Shown: positions 8,031 through 17,436, counted from the first letter of the stretch. The stretch is DNA of 58,023 bases from Paracoccaceae bacterium (GCA_017854585.1 JAFMHK010000023.1:1-58023); one strand, 5' to 3'. Notes: generated by a model from the letters alone, not told the origin. A program made the numbers and translations.

Positions 8031-8746
8031 TTTGGCCTCACCACACACAACAGATACCCGGTTTCCGCCCGATGCTGGCGCCATCTGGAAATCTCTGCAG
8101 CACCCTCATCCAGAACGCTGGCCAATTCACGCGATGCACCGTGCCGCAGCGCCGCGATACGTGCCTCCATCGGGCGGTAATAGCTTTCCCAAGCCACATC
8201 AGACAGTTTTCGTGTGGCCACAAGGTCGTAACCCGCCGCCGCGATCTGCACGGCGATCCCGCCCGCGCTTTGTGCGGCATACCCATCCCAAAACGCCCGT
8301 GCGTCTTCGGACGGATCGTCGACAAAGAAGCATGGCTCGGAAAACGCAATCACGCCGCCGTCTGCCAAGGCCTTGCGCCACGTCGACAGGGCGGCATTGA
8401 TCCCAAGGAAATACACGGCCCCCGCGCACCAGATCAGGTCATAGGGACCCGTCACCGCCGCCATGTCACCCACCTGCAGACTTACGCGCCCGTGGTGGCC
8501 GAAACGCGTGGCCGCCGCCGCGATAAAGGGGGCGTGACTGTCAAGCGCCGTCACATGCCCCGTGGCCGCCGCGCGTAGCAGCGCGCCAATGTCGCCTCCC
8601 GGGCCACAAGCCGCATCCAGAACCCGCGCGCCCGATTCCAGCTGCGCCACCTCGGCGGCCCAAGCGACATCGGCCGTCTCACCCGGCCCCTCGCGCGGCA
8701 GGTCGGCGTGGAGGGTAAAGAAACTGTCAGGGTCGAAACCGCTCAC
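8027..8746 (-). CDS. Class I SAM-dependent methyltransferase
   Basis: A 239-residue protein with a Rossmann methyltransferase fold: motif I VLDAACGPGGDIG (42-54), motif II near VTALDSH (64-70), motif III VGDMAAV and motif IV YDLIWCAGAVYFLG. The GTG start at 8746 has GAGGGG upstream. It is coupled to the downstream squalene/phytoene-synthase-like gene. The substrate (small molecule, quinone or protein) is unknown. Confidence 0.83.
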   Translation of the reverse strand: MSGFDPDSFFTLHADLPREGPGETADVAWAAEVAQLESGARVLDAACGPGGDIGALLRAAATGHVTALDSHAPFIAAAATRFGHHGRVSLQVGDMAAVTGPYDLIWCAGAVYFLGINAALSTWRKALADGGVIAFSEPCFFVDDPSEDARAFWDGYAAQSAGGIAVQIAAAGYDLVATRKLSDVAWESYYRPMEARIAALRHGASRELASVLDEGAAEISRWRQHRAETGYLLCVVRPK

Positions 8747-8864
8747 GATGCCCCTCCGCAGTCATGGCACAGCGCCCAAACCGCAGGGCAAGGTCGCGTC
8801 ATGCAAGGCGCATGGGCCGCCGGCGTCGGGGTCAGAACCGCCACCACAGGAAACGGGCATCGGA

Positions 8865-10487
8865 TCATGCGCAGGGCGCCCCTTCCTGAACAAGTTTCCA
8901 GTGGACCGCATCAAGCAGCGCCTCGAAACTGGCATCCACGATGTTCGCCGACACCCCCACGGTTGACCAGTGCCGTCCGCAGCCATCCTCGCTATCAATC
9001 GTCACGCGGGTCACGGCCTCGGTCCCGCCTTGGGTGATCCGCACCTTGAAATCAACCAATCGGATATCGTCGATATAGCTTTGGTAGGGCCCAAGATCCT
9101 TGGCCAAAGCCTTGGCCAACGCGTTCACCGGCCCCCGGTCAGACCCGGTTTCATCCATCGACTCGCTGACCGACAGCATCTTGTTCTCGCCGATCTTCAC
9201 CACGACCACGGCTTCCGACAGGCTGACCATCTGGTCGTACTTGTTCTTGCGCCGCTCGACCGTCACCTTGTAGCGCTTGACCTCGAAGAACCGGGGCAAC
9301 TGGCCAAGGGCACGACGCGCCAGCAACTCGAAACTGGCCTGCGCAGTGTCGTAGGAATACCCCTGATCCTCCCGCGCCTTGATCTCATCAAGTATCCCCG
9401 CCAGCGCCGGGTCGTCCTTGCCAACCACGATCCCCGCTTCGGCCAGTCTGCGGCGCAGGTTCGACTGCCCCGCCTGGTTCGACATCGGAATGATCCGCGC
9501 ATTGCCCACGACACCGGGTTCTATATGCTCGTAGGTGGTGGGGTTCTTGACGATGGCGCTGGCATGCAGCCCCGCCTTGTGGGCGAACGCCGAGGCCCCG
9601 ACATAAGGCGCCTGCCGCTGCGGCACCCGGTTCAGGATATCGTCCAGCATCCGGCTGACCCGCGTGAGATCGGCCAGCGCGCCGGGCGCGATCCCGGTTT
9701 CGAACCGGCTGGCATAGGGCTCCTTCAGCAGCAAGTTCGGGATCAGGCTGGTCAGGTTGGCATTGCCACAGCGTTCGCCCAACCCGTTCAGCGTGCCTTG
9801 GATCTGCCGCGCGCCCGCCAACACCGCCGCCAACGACCCCGCCACCGCGGTTTCGGTGTCGTTGTGCGTGTGGATGCCAAGCCGGTCGCCGGGAATGCCC
9901 GCCGCGACGACCTCGCCGACGATGCGCCCGATTTCGGCCGGCAAGGTGCCGCCGTTGGTGTCACACAGCACCACCCACCGCGCACCCGCCGCGAGGGCGA
10001 CGCGCAGGCATTCCAGCGCATAGTCGGGGTTGGCCTTGTAGCCGTCGAAGAAATGCTCGGCGTCGAACAATGCCTCGCGCCCCTCGGCCACCAGATGCAC
10101 GACCGACGCGCCGATGTTTTCGAGGTTTTCCGCCAGCGTGATGCCAAGCGCCTCGGTGACGTGGAAATCATGGGTCTTGCCGACAAGGCAGACCGACTTC
10201 GTGCCGGCGTTCATCACGGCGGCCAGCACATCGTCGTTCTGCGCCGAGCGACCGGCGCGCTTGGTCATGCCAAAGGCGGTCAGGGTCGCGCGGGTCCGGG
10301 GCGCATCATCGAAAAACGCGCTGTCGGTCGGGTTGGCGCCGGGCCAGCCGCCTTCGATATAATCGATCCCAAGCGCGTCGAGCGCGGCGGCAATGCGGAA
10401 TTTCTCAGGGGTGGAGAATTGCACGCCCTGCGTCTGCTGCCCGTCGCGCAACGTGGTGTCGTAAAGGTAGAGGCGGTCGCGGGTCAT
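8865..10487 (-). CDS. cimA: Citramalate synthase
   Basis: A 540-residue enzyme of the LeuA/HMGL family that condenses acetyl-CoA with pyruvate to (R)-citramalate, an alternative route to 2-oxobutyrate for isoleucine. The catalytic barrel shows DTTLRDGQQ (10-18), HTHNDTETA (206-214) and GLGERCGNANL (235-245). The C-terminal third (about 395-535) is the regulatory LeuA-dimer domain. Length and the EGGWPGANPTD block (45-55) distinguish CimA from 2-isopropylmalate synthase. It is probably a single-gene unit, with cysS upstream on the same strand after a 97-base gap. Confidence 0.93.
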   Translation of the reverse strand: MTRDRLYLYDTTLRDGQQTQGVQFSTPEKFRIAAALDALGIDYIEGGWPGANPTDSAFFDDAPRTRATLTAFGMTKRAGRSAQNDDVLAAVMNAGTKSVCLVGKTHDFHVTEALGITLAENLENIGASVVHLVAEGREALFDAEHFFDGYKANPDYALECLRVALAAGARWVVLCDTNGGTLPAEIGRIVGEVVAAGIPGDRLGIHTHNDTETAVAGSLAAVLAGARQIQGTLNGLGERCGNANLTSLIPNLLLKEPYASRFETGIAPGALADLTRVSRMLDDILNRVPQRQAPYVGASAFAHKAGLHASAIVKNPTTYEHIEPGVVGNARIIPMSNQAGQSNLRRRLAEAGIVVGKDDPALAGILDEIKAREDQGYSYDTAQASFELLARRALGQLPRFFEVKRYKVTVERRKNKYDQMVSLSEAVVVVKIGENKMLSVSESMDETGSDRGPVNALAKALAKDLGPYQSYIDDIRLVDFKVRITQGGTEAVTRVTIDSEDGCGRHWSTVGVSANIVDASFEALLDAVHWKLVQEGAPCA

Positions 10488-10584
10488 GTCTGGGTCCCCC
10501 GATTGAATCTAGACCAAACCAAAGCCCAGACGGCGCAGGCGCGATGTTTAACGGGGGCCGGGGGGCTTGGCTGGTTCAGCACGT

Positions 10585-12024
10585 TCAAACCTCCTTTTCG
10601 CGTTGACGTGTGATCCGCAAAAGAGCGTCACTGTCGAATTCTTTGGTCGGCTTCAGAACAACGCCGTCCTTCGACATCTGGACTTCTACCCCAGCAGCCA
10701 TCAACTCCGATTTCATTGCATCGACAGGTGCGAAGTCTTTCGTTTCCTTGGCACGTGCGCGCATCGCGAAGAGGTTGCGCTCCAAATCGTCAAGCCGGGA
10801 AAGGTCTGCGCCGTCAGCCGGCCCCACATCTTCCCATCCCGCAAGCTTTTCAGTCATAAGGCCGAGAAGTCGCGCGGACGCCAGAAGTGTGGTCACATCG
10901 CCAGCAGCTGAAAGTTGGTGCAGTTCATGGATTGCACCCGAAGTGTTCAGATCATCGGACAAGCAATCAATTATCTGAGGGTGGAGCAGGCCGGGTGTGA
11001 CACCTCGGGTTTGGGCACGCCACTTCCGCAACGTCTTCTCCGCCTCCTCAGCCTTCCGAGCCGTCCAGTCCATCGGCTTGGAATAATGCGTCGACAGGAA
11101 CACGAACCGGATCACCTCGCCCGGCACGCCCTGATCCAGCAGATCGCGCACGGTAAAGAAATTGCCCAAGGACTTGGACATCTTCTTGCCCTCGACCTGC
11201 AGCATCTCGTTGTGCAACCAGATCTGCGCCATCTGTTCCGTATGGTTGGCGCAGCAGCTTTGCGCGATCTCGTTCTCATGATGCGGGAACATCAGGTCGT
11301 TGCCGCCGCCATGAATGTCAAAGGTCTCGCCCAGCAGCGCCTTGGCCATCGCCGAGCACTCGATATGCCATCCCGGGCGGCCACGGCTGACCTCGATGCC
11401 ATCCACCTGTGGCCCGGGCCATGCCGGCTCGCCGTCGGTCGAGGGTTTCCACAGCACGAAATCCATCGGGTTGCGCTTGTAGGGCGCGACCTCGACCCGC
11501 GCGCCTGCGATCATGTCGTCGACCGACCGCCCCGAAAGTGCGCCGTAATGCGCGCGCCAGCTGTCCACCGCAAACAGGACATGACCCTCGGCGGCATAGG
11601 CGTGCCCTTCGTCCAGCAGCGTCTGGATCATGGCCACCATCTCGGGGATATACGCGGTGGCGCGCGGCATGTGGTCCGGCTCCAGCACGCCAAGGGCGGC
11701 CATATCCTCCAGATACCAGCGCGTGGTTTCAGCGGTGATTTCGCCGATCGGGCGCCCCTCGGTCGCGGCGCGGGCGTTGATCTTGTCGTCCACGTCGGTG
11801 AAGTTGCGCACATAGACAGGCGCGCCCCATCCGTTTTCCGGCGAGACATACCGCAAGAGCCGGTAAAGCACATCGAACAGGATCGAGGGCCGCGCATTGC
11901 CCAGATGCGCGCGGTCATAGACGGTCGGGCCGCACAGATACATCCGCACGCCCCCCTCGGGCTTGAGGGGCGTCAGCGTTTCCACCCTGCGGGTCATCGA
12001 ATTTCTGAGCCGTATCTCAGTCAT
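10585..12024 (-). CDS. cysS: Cysteinyl-tRNA synthetase
   Basis: Charges tRNA-Cys in the cytoplasm. The 479-residue class I synthetase has the HIGH-like HLGN (40-43), the zinc ligands C31, C223, H248 and E252, and KMSKS at 281-285. Length is normal. Base composition changes inside the gene: three 60-base rows counted by eye give 68% GC at 11341-11400 but 52% at 10621-10680 and 45% at 10921-10980, so the C-terminal third (about residue 345 on) looks compositionally foreign while the reading frame stays intact. Confidence 0.97.
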   Translation of the reverse strand: MTEIRLRNSMTRRVETLTPLKPEGGVRMYLCGPTVYDRAHLGNARPSILFDVLYRLLRYVSPENGWGAPVYVRNFTDVDDKINARAATEGRPIGEITAETTRWYLEDMAALGVLEPDHMPRATAYIPEMVAMIQTLLDEGHAYAAEGHVLFAVDSWRAHYGALSGRSVDDMIAGARVEVAPYKRNPMDFVLWKPSTDGEPAWPGPQVDGIEVSRGRPGWHIECSAMAKALLGETFDIHGGGNDLMFPHHENEIAQSCCANHTEQMAQIWLHNEMLQVEGKKMSKSLGNFFTVRDLLDQGVPGEVIRFVFLSTHYSKPMDWTARKAEEAEKTLRKWRAQTRGVTPGLLHPQIIDCLSDDLNTSGAIHELHQLSAAGDVTTLLASARLLGLMTEKLAGWEDVGPADGADLSRLDDLERNLFAMRARAKETKDFAPVDAMKSELMAAGVEVQMSKDGVVLKPTKEFDSDALLRITRQREKEV

Positions 12025-12164
12025 GGGGCAGCCTTTCGCACGCGGGATACGTCGCGCGGCGGGGCTGGCAGCTTGGGTTGGCGTTTAAAACGACAAAGAC
12101 ACCTGCCCCACACGCACTTAGCGGGGAATACACATTTCAATCGTGGACGTCGGGATCTTGGTCA

Positions 12165-12182
12165 TGGCGTAGCATTACGCCA
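12165..12182. repeat. Small hairpin in the cysS - yjbR divergent region
   Basis: TGGCGTA-gcat-TACGCCA is a perfect 7-base inverted repeat in the 268-base gap between divergent cysS and the yjbR-like gene. It has no T-run and lies about 140 bases from the cysS start and 110 bases from the yjbR start, so it could be an operator or an RNA hairpin. The rest of the gap (12025-12292) is AT-richer towards 12220-12290 and presumably holds both promoters. Confidence 0.35.
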
Positions 12183-12292
12183 CCGTTTCCCGTGACACAA
12201 GCATCCGGGGGTGGATTCTTGTGGCGCAAGTATTTTGCCTATTCGGGTACGCATACCTTCGCATGCAATGTATCTAAGTAAGCGTAACGACC

Positions 12293-12619
12293 ATGCATGA
12301 ACGATTCGCCGATAGATTCTGCGCCAGTCTGCCCGGCGCTGTCCGCCACGAACCTTTCGGCCCGGACATGGCCGTCTGGAAGGTTGCCGGATACATGTTT
12401 GCTGCCTACACCTTGGAAGGTCAGGGGCTATCGCTCCGCGCCTCCAACGCCATTGCCGCGCAATTGCTGATCTCGCAGGGGCGCGCCGTATCCGCGCCTT
12501 ATCTTCAGGGCGGCGGATGGGTGTTGTTCCCGTGGGAGACAACGCCCGACGAACTGCGCCTCCATATCCGGCGCAGCTATGACACCGTGAGACAGGAAAA
12601 CCCGGTTTCACAGGACTGA
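12293..12619 (+). CDS. MmcQ/YjbR family protein
   Basis: A 108-residue protein of the MmcQ/YjbR (CyaY-like fold) family. The family pattern is visible: an N-terminal F-x-LPGA region, the central K-x-x-YMFAAY strand, then a GGGWVLFPW segment and the terminal helix ELRLHIRRSYDTVR. Members bind DNA or act as small adaptors; no function can be set here. It starts 270 bases from the divergent cysS and is followed after 80 bases by an aminotransferase on the same strand. Confidence 0.78.
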   Translation: MHERFADRFCASLPGAVRHEPFGPDMAVWKVAGYMFAAYTLEGQGLSLRASNAIAAQLLISQGRAVSAPYLQGGGWVLFPWETTPDELRLHIRRSYDTVRQENPVSQD

Positions 12620-12699
12620 TCGAGGGGCGGCATATCCGGCCCTTGCCATCGCGATCAGACCGTGCCCAATTCCTCACCTTTCCCAGTCGGAGCCAACTC

Positions 12700-13875
12700 A
12701 TGCCTGCCCCCTCCCTTCGTATCCGCAATACCACCGGTGACGGCGATGACGGGTGGGCCATCTTGTACCGGGCACGCGACATGAAGGCGGCTGGCCTGCC
12801 GGTGGCGGACCTGACAATTGGCGAACATGACATTGGCACCGATGCCGCGATTCTGACTGAAATGGACCGCGCGGCCCGGTCGGGTCATACGGGCTATGCC
12901 TCGGTCCCCGGGATCAGTGCGCTGCGCGACTCGGTTGCTGCACGCATCACGAGCCAGACGGGGGTGACCACGACCCGCGACAACATTCTGATCACACCGG
13001 GTGGGCAGGCGGCCCTGTTCGCGGCACATCACGCGGCGTGCAACGATGGCGACCGCGCCTTGATGATCGACCCCTACTATGCCACCTACCCCGGCACCAT
13101 TCGCGCCGTCGGTGCCGTGCCCGTGGCCGTGGCCAGCCGGGCCGAAGACGGGTTTCAACCCGATGCCACCGCGCTTGCCGCGGCAGCCCCCGGCGCCGCC
13201 AGCTTGCTGATTAATTCGCCCAACAACCCCACCGGTGTGGTCTACGGCGACGCCACACTGGCCGGGATCGCGCAGGTGGCCCACGACCATGACCTGTGGG
13301 TCATCTCGGACGAAGTCTACGACACCCAGATCTGGTCGGGCACGCATCAAAGCATCCGGGCGCTGCCGGGCATGTCCGACCGCACGCTGGTCGTGGGGTC
13401 GCTGTCAAAAAGCCATGCCATGACGGGTTCGCGCATCGGCTGGCTCTGCGGGCCGCCCGAGATGATCGGACACCTGACCAATCTGGCAACCAATACCACC
13501 TATGGCGTGCCGGGCTATATTCAGGATGCGGCCCTTTACGCGTTGTCGATGGGCAAGGCGTTCGAGGCACAGGTAGCCGCCCCTTTCCGCCGCCGTCGCG
13601 AGATGGTGCTGGACATGCTGGCTGGCCAAAATCTGATCCGCGCCATTCCACCCGACGGCGCGATGTATGTGATGCTTGATATCCGCGCGACGGGTCTGTC
13701 GGGCGACGCCTTCGCAAGCGCCTTGCTGGACGCCGAAAACATCGCCGTAATGCCCGGTGAAAGCTTTGGACAGGCGGCCGCAGGCCACCTGCGCGTCGCC
13801 CTGACCCTGCCCGACGATCAGTTCCGGCCCGCGTTCGCGCGGTTGCTCGCATTCGCGGCGCGTCAGGCCGCCTGA
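12700..13875 (+). CDS. PLP-dependent aminotransferase, class I/II
   Basis: A 391-residue fold-type I aminotransferase. Visible landmarks are the GGQAALF cofactor-phosphate region (101-107), SPNNPTG (173-179), D204 and Y207 in SDEVYD, the Schiff-base lysine K237 in SLSKSHAMTGSR, and the terminal substrate-binding arginine in GHLRVALT. The ATG at 12700 starts the conserved N-terminus; an upstream in-frame start adds residues with no character. Substrate is not predictable; aspartate/aromatic-type specificity is plausible. It ends just before a bidirectional terminator. Confidence 0.87.
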   Translation: MPAPSLRIRNTTGDGDDGWAILYRARDMKAAGLPVADLTIGEHDIGTDAAILTEMDRAARSGHTGYASVPGISALRDSVAARITSQTGVTTTRDNILITPGGQAALFAAHHAACNDGDRALMIDPYYATYPGTIRAVGAVPVAVASRAEDGFQPDATALAAAAPGAASLLINSPNNPTGVVYGDATLAGIAQVAHDHDLWVISDEVYDTQIWSGTHQSIRALPGMSDRTLVVGSLSKSHAMTGSRIGWLCGPPEMIGHLTNLATNTTYGVPGYIQDAALYALSMGKAFEAQVAAPFRRRREMVLDMLAGQNLIRAIPPDGAMYVMLDIRATGLSGDAFASALLDAENIAVMPGESFGQAAAGHLRVALTLPDDQFRPAFARLLAFAARQAA

Positions 13876-13923
13876 CCTGCCGCCATTCACCCAACAAGGG
13901 CTGCGCCCTGCCTGAGTGACGAA

Positions 13924-13955
13924 AACCGGCCGCGGGCAATCGCCTGCGGCCGGTT
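13924..13955. terminator. Bidirectional rho-independent terminator
   Basis: Perfect 10-base inverted repeat AACCGGCCGC / GCGGCCGGTT with a 12-base loop. On the reverse strand the stem runs straight into TTTT, serving the outer-membrane protein gene (stop at 13978). On the forward strand it is followed by a weaker tract ending in TTTT, serving the aminotransferase gene (stop at 13875). It sits between two convergent genes. Confidence 0.8.
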
Positions 13956-13977
13956 CATCATTTTCGCACGGGCGGGC

Positions 13978-14580
13978 TCAGAACCGGTAGGATACCCGCG
14001 CACTTATCGTGGTAACGTCCACGTCGACGCCGGTCGCGTCGAAATCATCAAACGCGTGGTACAAGACCTCTCCACCGACGACAAAGTCGTTGCCAAGATC
14101 ATAAGCCAGACCGGCCCCCACAAGGTAGCCTTGGTCGGAATGGGCCACGCCGCCGATGTTCGCATCCGCGCTGGCCCCACCCACGGTCCCGTAAAGCAGC
14201 GCACTGCCCAGATCGTAGCCTGCCGAAAGCTTGAGCCGCGTCACGTTGTCGATGGTCCCCGCGCCGGCATCCAACTCCAACTCGGCCCGATCATAATCAA
14301 GTTCACCCCCAAGAACGAACTGGCCGAAATCCTGCCGATAACCGGCATGCACCCCGCCAAGCCCGCCATCGCCGCCGACGACCACGGCCCCGTCGGTGCC
14401 GACGTCGCCGTAACCCAGTTGCGCACCGGCATAGAACCCCGTCCAATCACTGATCGGCGCTGGCGGTGGGGCCTGCGCGATGATGATGGGGGCCTCGGTG
14501 GGTTCGGCCATACCGCCTGCCAAGGCAGGTGCCCCGATCAACATGACCACGGGAAGAACTGCTGCAAATCTCCGTTTCAT
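13978..14580 (-). CDS. Outer-membrane beta-barrel protein
   Basis: A 200-residue protein with a signal peptide (KRR then a hydrophobic core, probable cleavage after APALA near residue 21), a Pro-rich linker and then an eight-strand-type barrel beginning WTGFYAGAQLGYG. Alternating polar/apolar strands rich in Gly, Tyr and Val follow, and the chain ends with the outer-membrane assembly signature VSYRF. It resembles the OmpA/opacity-like porin family (Omp25/Omp31 relatives). GGAGG precedes the ATG. An inverted repeat 22 bases upstream may control it. Confidence 0.88.
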   Translation of the reverse strand: MKRRFAAVLPVVMLIGAPALAGGMAEPTEAPIIIAQAPPPAPISDWTGFYAGAQLGYGDVGTDGAVVVGGDGGLGGVHAGYRQDFGQFVLGGELDYDRAELELDAGAGTIDNVTRLKLSAGYDLGSALLYGTVGGASADANIGGVAHSDQGYLVGAGLAYDLGNDFVVGGEVLYHAFDDFDATGVDVDVTTISARVSYRF

Positions 14581-14602
14581 CGGATACCTCCATTATTGAA
14601 CC

Positions 14603-14622
14603 GTGGTCATGCTCTTGACCAC
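14603..14622. promoter_or_regulatory. Inverted repeat before the outer-membrane protein gene
   Basis: GTGGTCA-tgctct-TGACCAC, a perfect 7-base inverted repeat, ends 23 bases before the ATG of the outer-membrane protein gene. It could be an operator or a 5'-leader hairpin near the ribosome-binding site. No known regulator is recognised. Confidence 0.45.
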
Positions 14623-14751
14623 ATGAGGCCAGCTAATGGGCAGTTTTGAGCATTGAAACCCCTTTGATCGCCCCCGCGCGATGGCGGGTCGGCAAGGCTG
14701 CCGGAAACAGGCAAACCCTTGCTCAAAAAGCGTTTTACAGGCGATACATTG

Positions 14752-14791
14752 CGCAATCCCATGCACACGAAAACGTGAGCATGGGATTGCG
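14752..14791. repeat. Long near-perfect hairpin downstream of eda
   Basis: CGCAATCCCATGC and GCATGGGATTGCG pair over 13 bases; inside, after one A-A mismatch, CACG pairs with CGTG around an AAAA tetraloop. The structure lies about 55 bases beyond the eda stop codon in a 266-base gap. A run of Ts follows only about 20 bases later on the reverse strand, so it is not a standard terminator. It could be a 3'-end stabiliser, a small RNA or the remains of a mobile repeat. Confidence 0.6.
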
Positions 14792-14846
14792 GCGGCTTTG
14801 GGTTTCGCGGGCTTCGGTCAGGTGGTCGGCGCGATCTTGGCGGGTC

Positions 14847-15497
14847 TTAACGCCCCTTGCGGCCCAAAGTGGACGCGGCGCGCGCAAGCGCCGTGATCCC
14901 GTCCCAATCACCACTCAACATCTTGTCCTTGGGTGCAACCCACGATCCGCCCGCGCAGATCACGTTCGGCAAACTCAGGTAGCTCTCGGCGTTTTCAGGC
15001 GAGACGCCCCCTGTGGGACAGAAGCTGACCTGAGGAATCGGTGCCCCGATGGCCTTGATCGCAGGCGCGCCGCCCGCAGCCTCGGCAGGAAAGAACTTCA
15101 GCATGTCATAGCCCCGTTCGAACAGGCGCATCACCTCGGACGCGGTCGCGGCACCGGGCAGCAAGGGCAGGTCTTCGTCTTCGCAGGCTTTCAACAACGT
15201 ATCCGTCGCGCCCGGCGAAACCCCGAATTTTGCCCCGGCCGCCTTGGCCGCCCTGACATCCGCCGGGGTCAACAACGTGCCTGCCCCCACCACACCGCCC
15301 GGAACATCGGCCATGGCGCGGATCACATCCAGCGCGACCGGGGTGCGCAACGTGACCTCCAGCGCAGGCAAGCCGCCTGCAACCAGCGCCTCGGCCAAGG
15401 GACGGGCATAGGCAAGATCATCCAGCACCAGAACCGGAATGATGGGCGCGAGGTTGGCGATGTCACGCGCAATGGCAGAGGCGTTTTGCGGGGTCAT
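14847..15497 (-). CDS. eda: 2-keto-3-deoxy-6-phosphogluconate aldolase
   Basis: Splits KDPG to pyruvate and glyceraldehyde 3-phosphate, the last step of the Entner-Doudoroff path. The 216-residue barrel shows the catalytic Glu47 in LEVTLRT and the Schiff-base Lys134 in DMLKFFPAE, with the phosphate-binding GGV loop in CPTGGVSPEN. It is 81 bases downstream of edd on the same strand, so the two form an operon. Confidence 0.95.
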   Translation of the reverse strand: MTPQNASAIARDIANLAPIIPVLVLDDLAYARPLAEALVAGGLPALEVTLRTPVALDVIRAMADVPGGVVGAGTLLTPADVRAAKAAGAKFGVSPGATDTLLKACEDEDLPLLPGAATASEVMRLFERGYDMLKFFPAEAAGGAPAIKAIGAPIPQVSFCPTGGVSPENAESYLSLPNVICAGGSWVAPKDKMLSGDWDGITALARAASTLGRKGR

Positions 15498-15578
15498 TGA
15501 ACAGATCCTTGTGCTGGCGCTCCCGGCAGACAGCAGATGCCCCCGGCAGCGATGTTTGATAGATGAAGATGAACCGGA

Positions 15579-17384
15579 TCAGACAACCACGCCAGCGCCC
15601 GACGTCGCGGGGCCAGCCTTCTGCCGGAAAATCTCGAACAACTCACGCCCAATCCCATGGCTGTTGGCAGACAGGTCCGGCGTGGCCGCCGCGCGGTCAG
15701 CCACCCCCGGTGTCAGCACCTCGAGCACGCCATGCGTGGCGTCCACCCGCAAGATATCGCCATCTTGCAGCTTGGCGATCAGACCACCGTCCAACGCCTC
15801 GGGTGCGACGTGAATAGCCGAAGGCACCTTGCCCGATGCACCTGACATGCGCCCGTCGGTGACAAGGGCCACCTTGTGCCCCCGGTCTTGCAGGACTGCC
15901 AGAATGGGTGTCAGCGCATGCAATTCGGGCATGCCGTTGGCCTTGGGTCCCTGAAACCGGACAACGACGATGACATCGCGGTCCAACTCCTTGTTCTGGA
16001 ATGCTTTCTTCACATCACCCTGACTATGGAAAACAGCGACAGGCGCTTCCACGATGTGGCGCTCCGGGGCGACTGCTGACACCTTCATGATCCCACGGCC
16101 AAGGTTGCCAACCATCTCGGCCAACCCGCCTGTGGACTGAAACGGGTCGGTTGCGGGACGCAAGATCCGGGTATTCAGGCTTTCGCCCGCCCCATCCGTA
16201 TAGGTCAGCGCACCGTCGATCAGTTGCGGCTCTTGGGTATAGCGCAGCAACCCCTTGCCACCCACAGTCAGCGTGTCGTCATGCAGCAGGCCCGCATCCA
16301 GCAATTCACCGATCATGTAGCCCAAACCACCTGCGGCGTGGAAATGGTTCACGTCGGCCAGCCCGTTGGGATAGACCCGCGCCATCAGCGGCGTCGCCTC
16401 GGACAGGTCATTGAAATCACTGCAATCCAAGATCACCCCTGCAGCGCGCGCCATTGCGATCAGGTGAATGACGAGATTGGTAGACCCCCCCGTCGCCATC
16501 AAGCCGACGATGCCGTTCACAAATGCCTTTTCATCAAGGATATCGCAAACCGGCGTGTATTCATTGCCCAACCCGGTGATCGCGGCCGCGCGTTCCGCAG
16601 CGGCGGTCGTCAGCGCATCACGCAACGGGGTGTTCGGGTTGACAAAGCTTGACCCCGGCAGATGCAACCCCATGAATTCCATCAACATCTGGTTGGAATT
16701 CGCGGTTCCGTAGAAGGTGCAGGTTCCGGGGCCGTGATAGCTGTCCATTTCGGCCTTCATCAGCACGTCGCGACCGACCTCTCCGGTTGCAAACTGTTGG
16801 CGCACCTTGCTTTTTTCATCGTTGGGAAGGCCCGAGACCATCGGGCCGGCGGGAACGAAGATACCCGGCAGATAGCCGAACGTGGCCGCCGCAATCACAA
16901 GGCCCGGCACGATCTTGTCGCAAACGCCAAGATAAAGCGCGCTGTCGAAGGTGTTGTGGGACAAAGCCACGCCAGCGGCCAACGCGATCACGTCGCGTGA
17001 AAACAGGCTCAATTCCATCCCGACCTGGCCTTGCGTCACACCATCACACATGGCCGGCACACCGCCTGCAACCTGCGCGGTCGCGCCCACCCTGCGCGCT
17101 GCATCCTTCAGCTTTTGCGGATAGGTTTCAAAAGGTTGGTGCGCCGACAGCATATCGTTATACGCCGTCACGATTCCGATATTCGGGGCGCGTCCCGCAA
17201 CCAGCGCCGCCTTGTCATCCCCCATGGCGGCAAAGGCGTGGGCCTGATTGCCGCACGTCAGGTGGGCGCGGCGCGGCCCATCTTCCGCGGCACGGTGCAT
17301 ACGTTCAAGATACCGGCTGCGCGTATCGCGGGACCGATCCTGAATACGGGCGGTGACGGCAGCGATGCGATCATCAAGCGGCAT
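15579..17384 (-). CDS. edd: Phosphogluconate dehydratase
   Basis: Dehydrates 6-phosphogluconate to KDPG; an iron-sulfur dehydratase of the IlvD/Edd family. The 601-residue length is normal. Conserved cluster regions are AMCDGVTQG (111-119, C113) and GVCDKIVPG (153-161, C155). The C-terminal domain carries the [14 protein letters not shown] signature. The ATG at 17382-17384 is preferred over two upstream ATGs because AGGGGA lies directly before it. It leads the edd-eda operon, with a palindromic operator 36 bases upstream. Confidence 0.95.
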   Translation of the reverse strand: MPLDDRIAAVTARIQDRSRDTRSRYLERMHRAAEDGPRRAHLTCGNQAHAFAAMGDDKAALVAGRAPNIGIVTAYNDMLSAHQPFETYPQKLKDAARRVGATAQVAGGVPAMCDGVTQGQVGMELSLFSRDVIALAAGVALSHNTFDSALYLGVCDKIVPGLVIAAATFGYLPGIFVPAGPMVSGLPNDEKSKVRQQFATGEVGRDVLMKAEMDSYHGPGTCTFYGTANSNQMLMEFMGLHLPGSSFVNPNTPLRDALTTAAAERAAAITGLGNEYTPVCDILDEKAFVNGIVGLMATGGSTNLVIHLIAMARAAGVILDCSDFNDLSEATPLMARVYPNGLADVNHFHAAGGLGYMIGELLDAGLLHDDTLTVGGKGLLRYTQEPQLIDGALTYTDGAGESLNTRILRPATDPFQSTGGLAEMVGNLGRGIMKVSAVAPERHIVEAPVAVFHSQGDVKKAFQNKELDRDVIVVVRFQGPKANGMPELHALTPILAVLQDRGHKVALVTDGRMSGASGKVPSAIHVAPEALDGGLIAKLQDGDILRVDATHGVLEVLTPGVADRAAATPDLSANSHGIGRELFEIFRQKAGPATSGAGVVV

Positions 17385-17420
17385 GGTGGTCCCCTTTTGG
17401 TTTTCCATGAATAGCATAAC

Positions 17421-17436
17421 ATGTTAGCGCTAACGG
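17421..17436. promoter_or_regulatory. Candidate LacI-type operator upstream of edd
   Basis: ATGTTAGCGCTAACGG contains the palindrome GTTAGCGCTAAC (17423-17434), identical over 13 bases (GTTAGCGCTAACG) to the site upstream of zwf. It lies 37 bases before the edd start codon, where a repressor could block the edd-eda promoter. It differs from the AglR-type sites by TTA/TAA arms in place of AAA/TTT. Confidence 0.72.

Noticed and set aside
8970..10613. Open frame of about 547 codons on the forward strand opposite cimA
   Set aside because: cimA on the other strand has all family motifs; the mirror translation is low-complexity His/Gly/Arg-rich.
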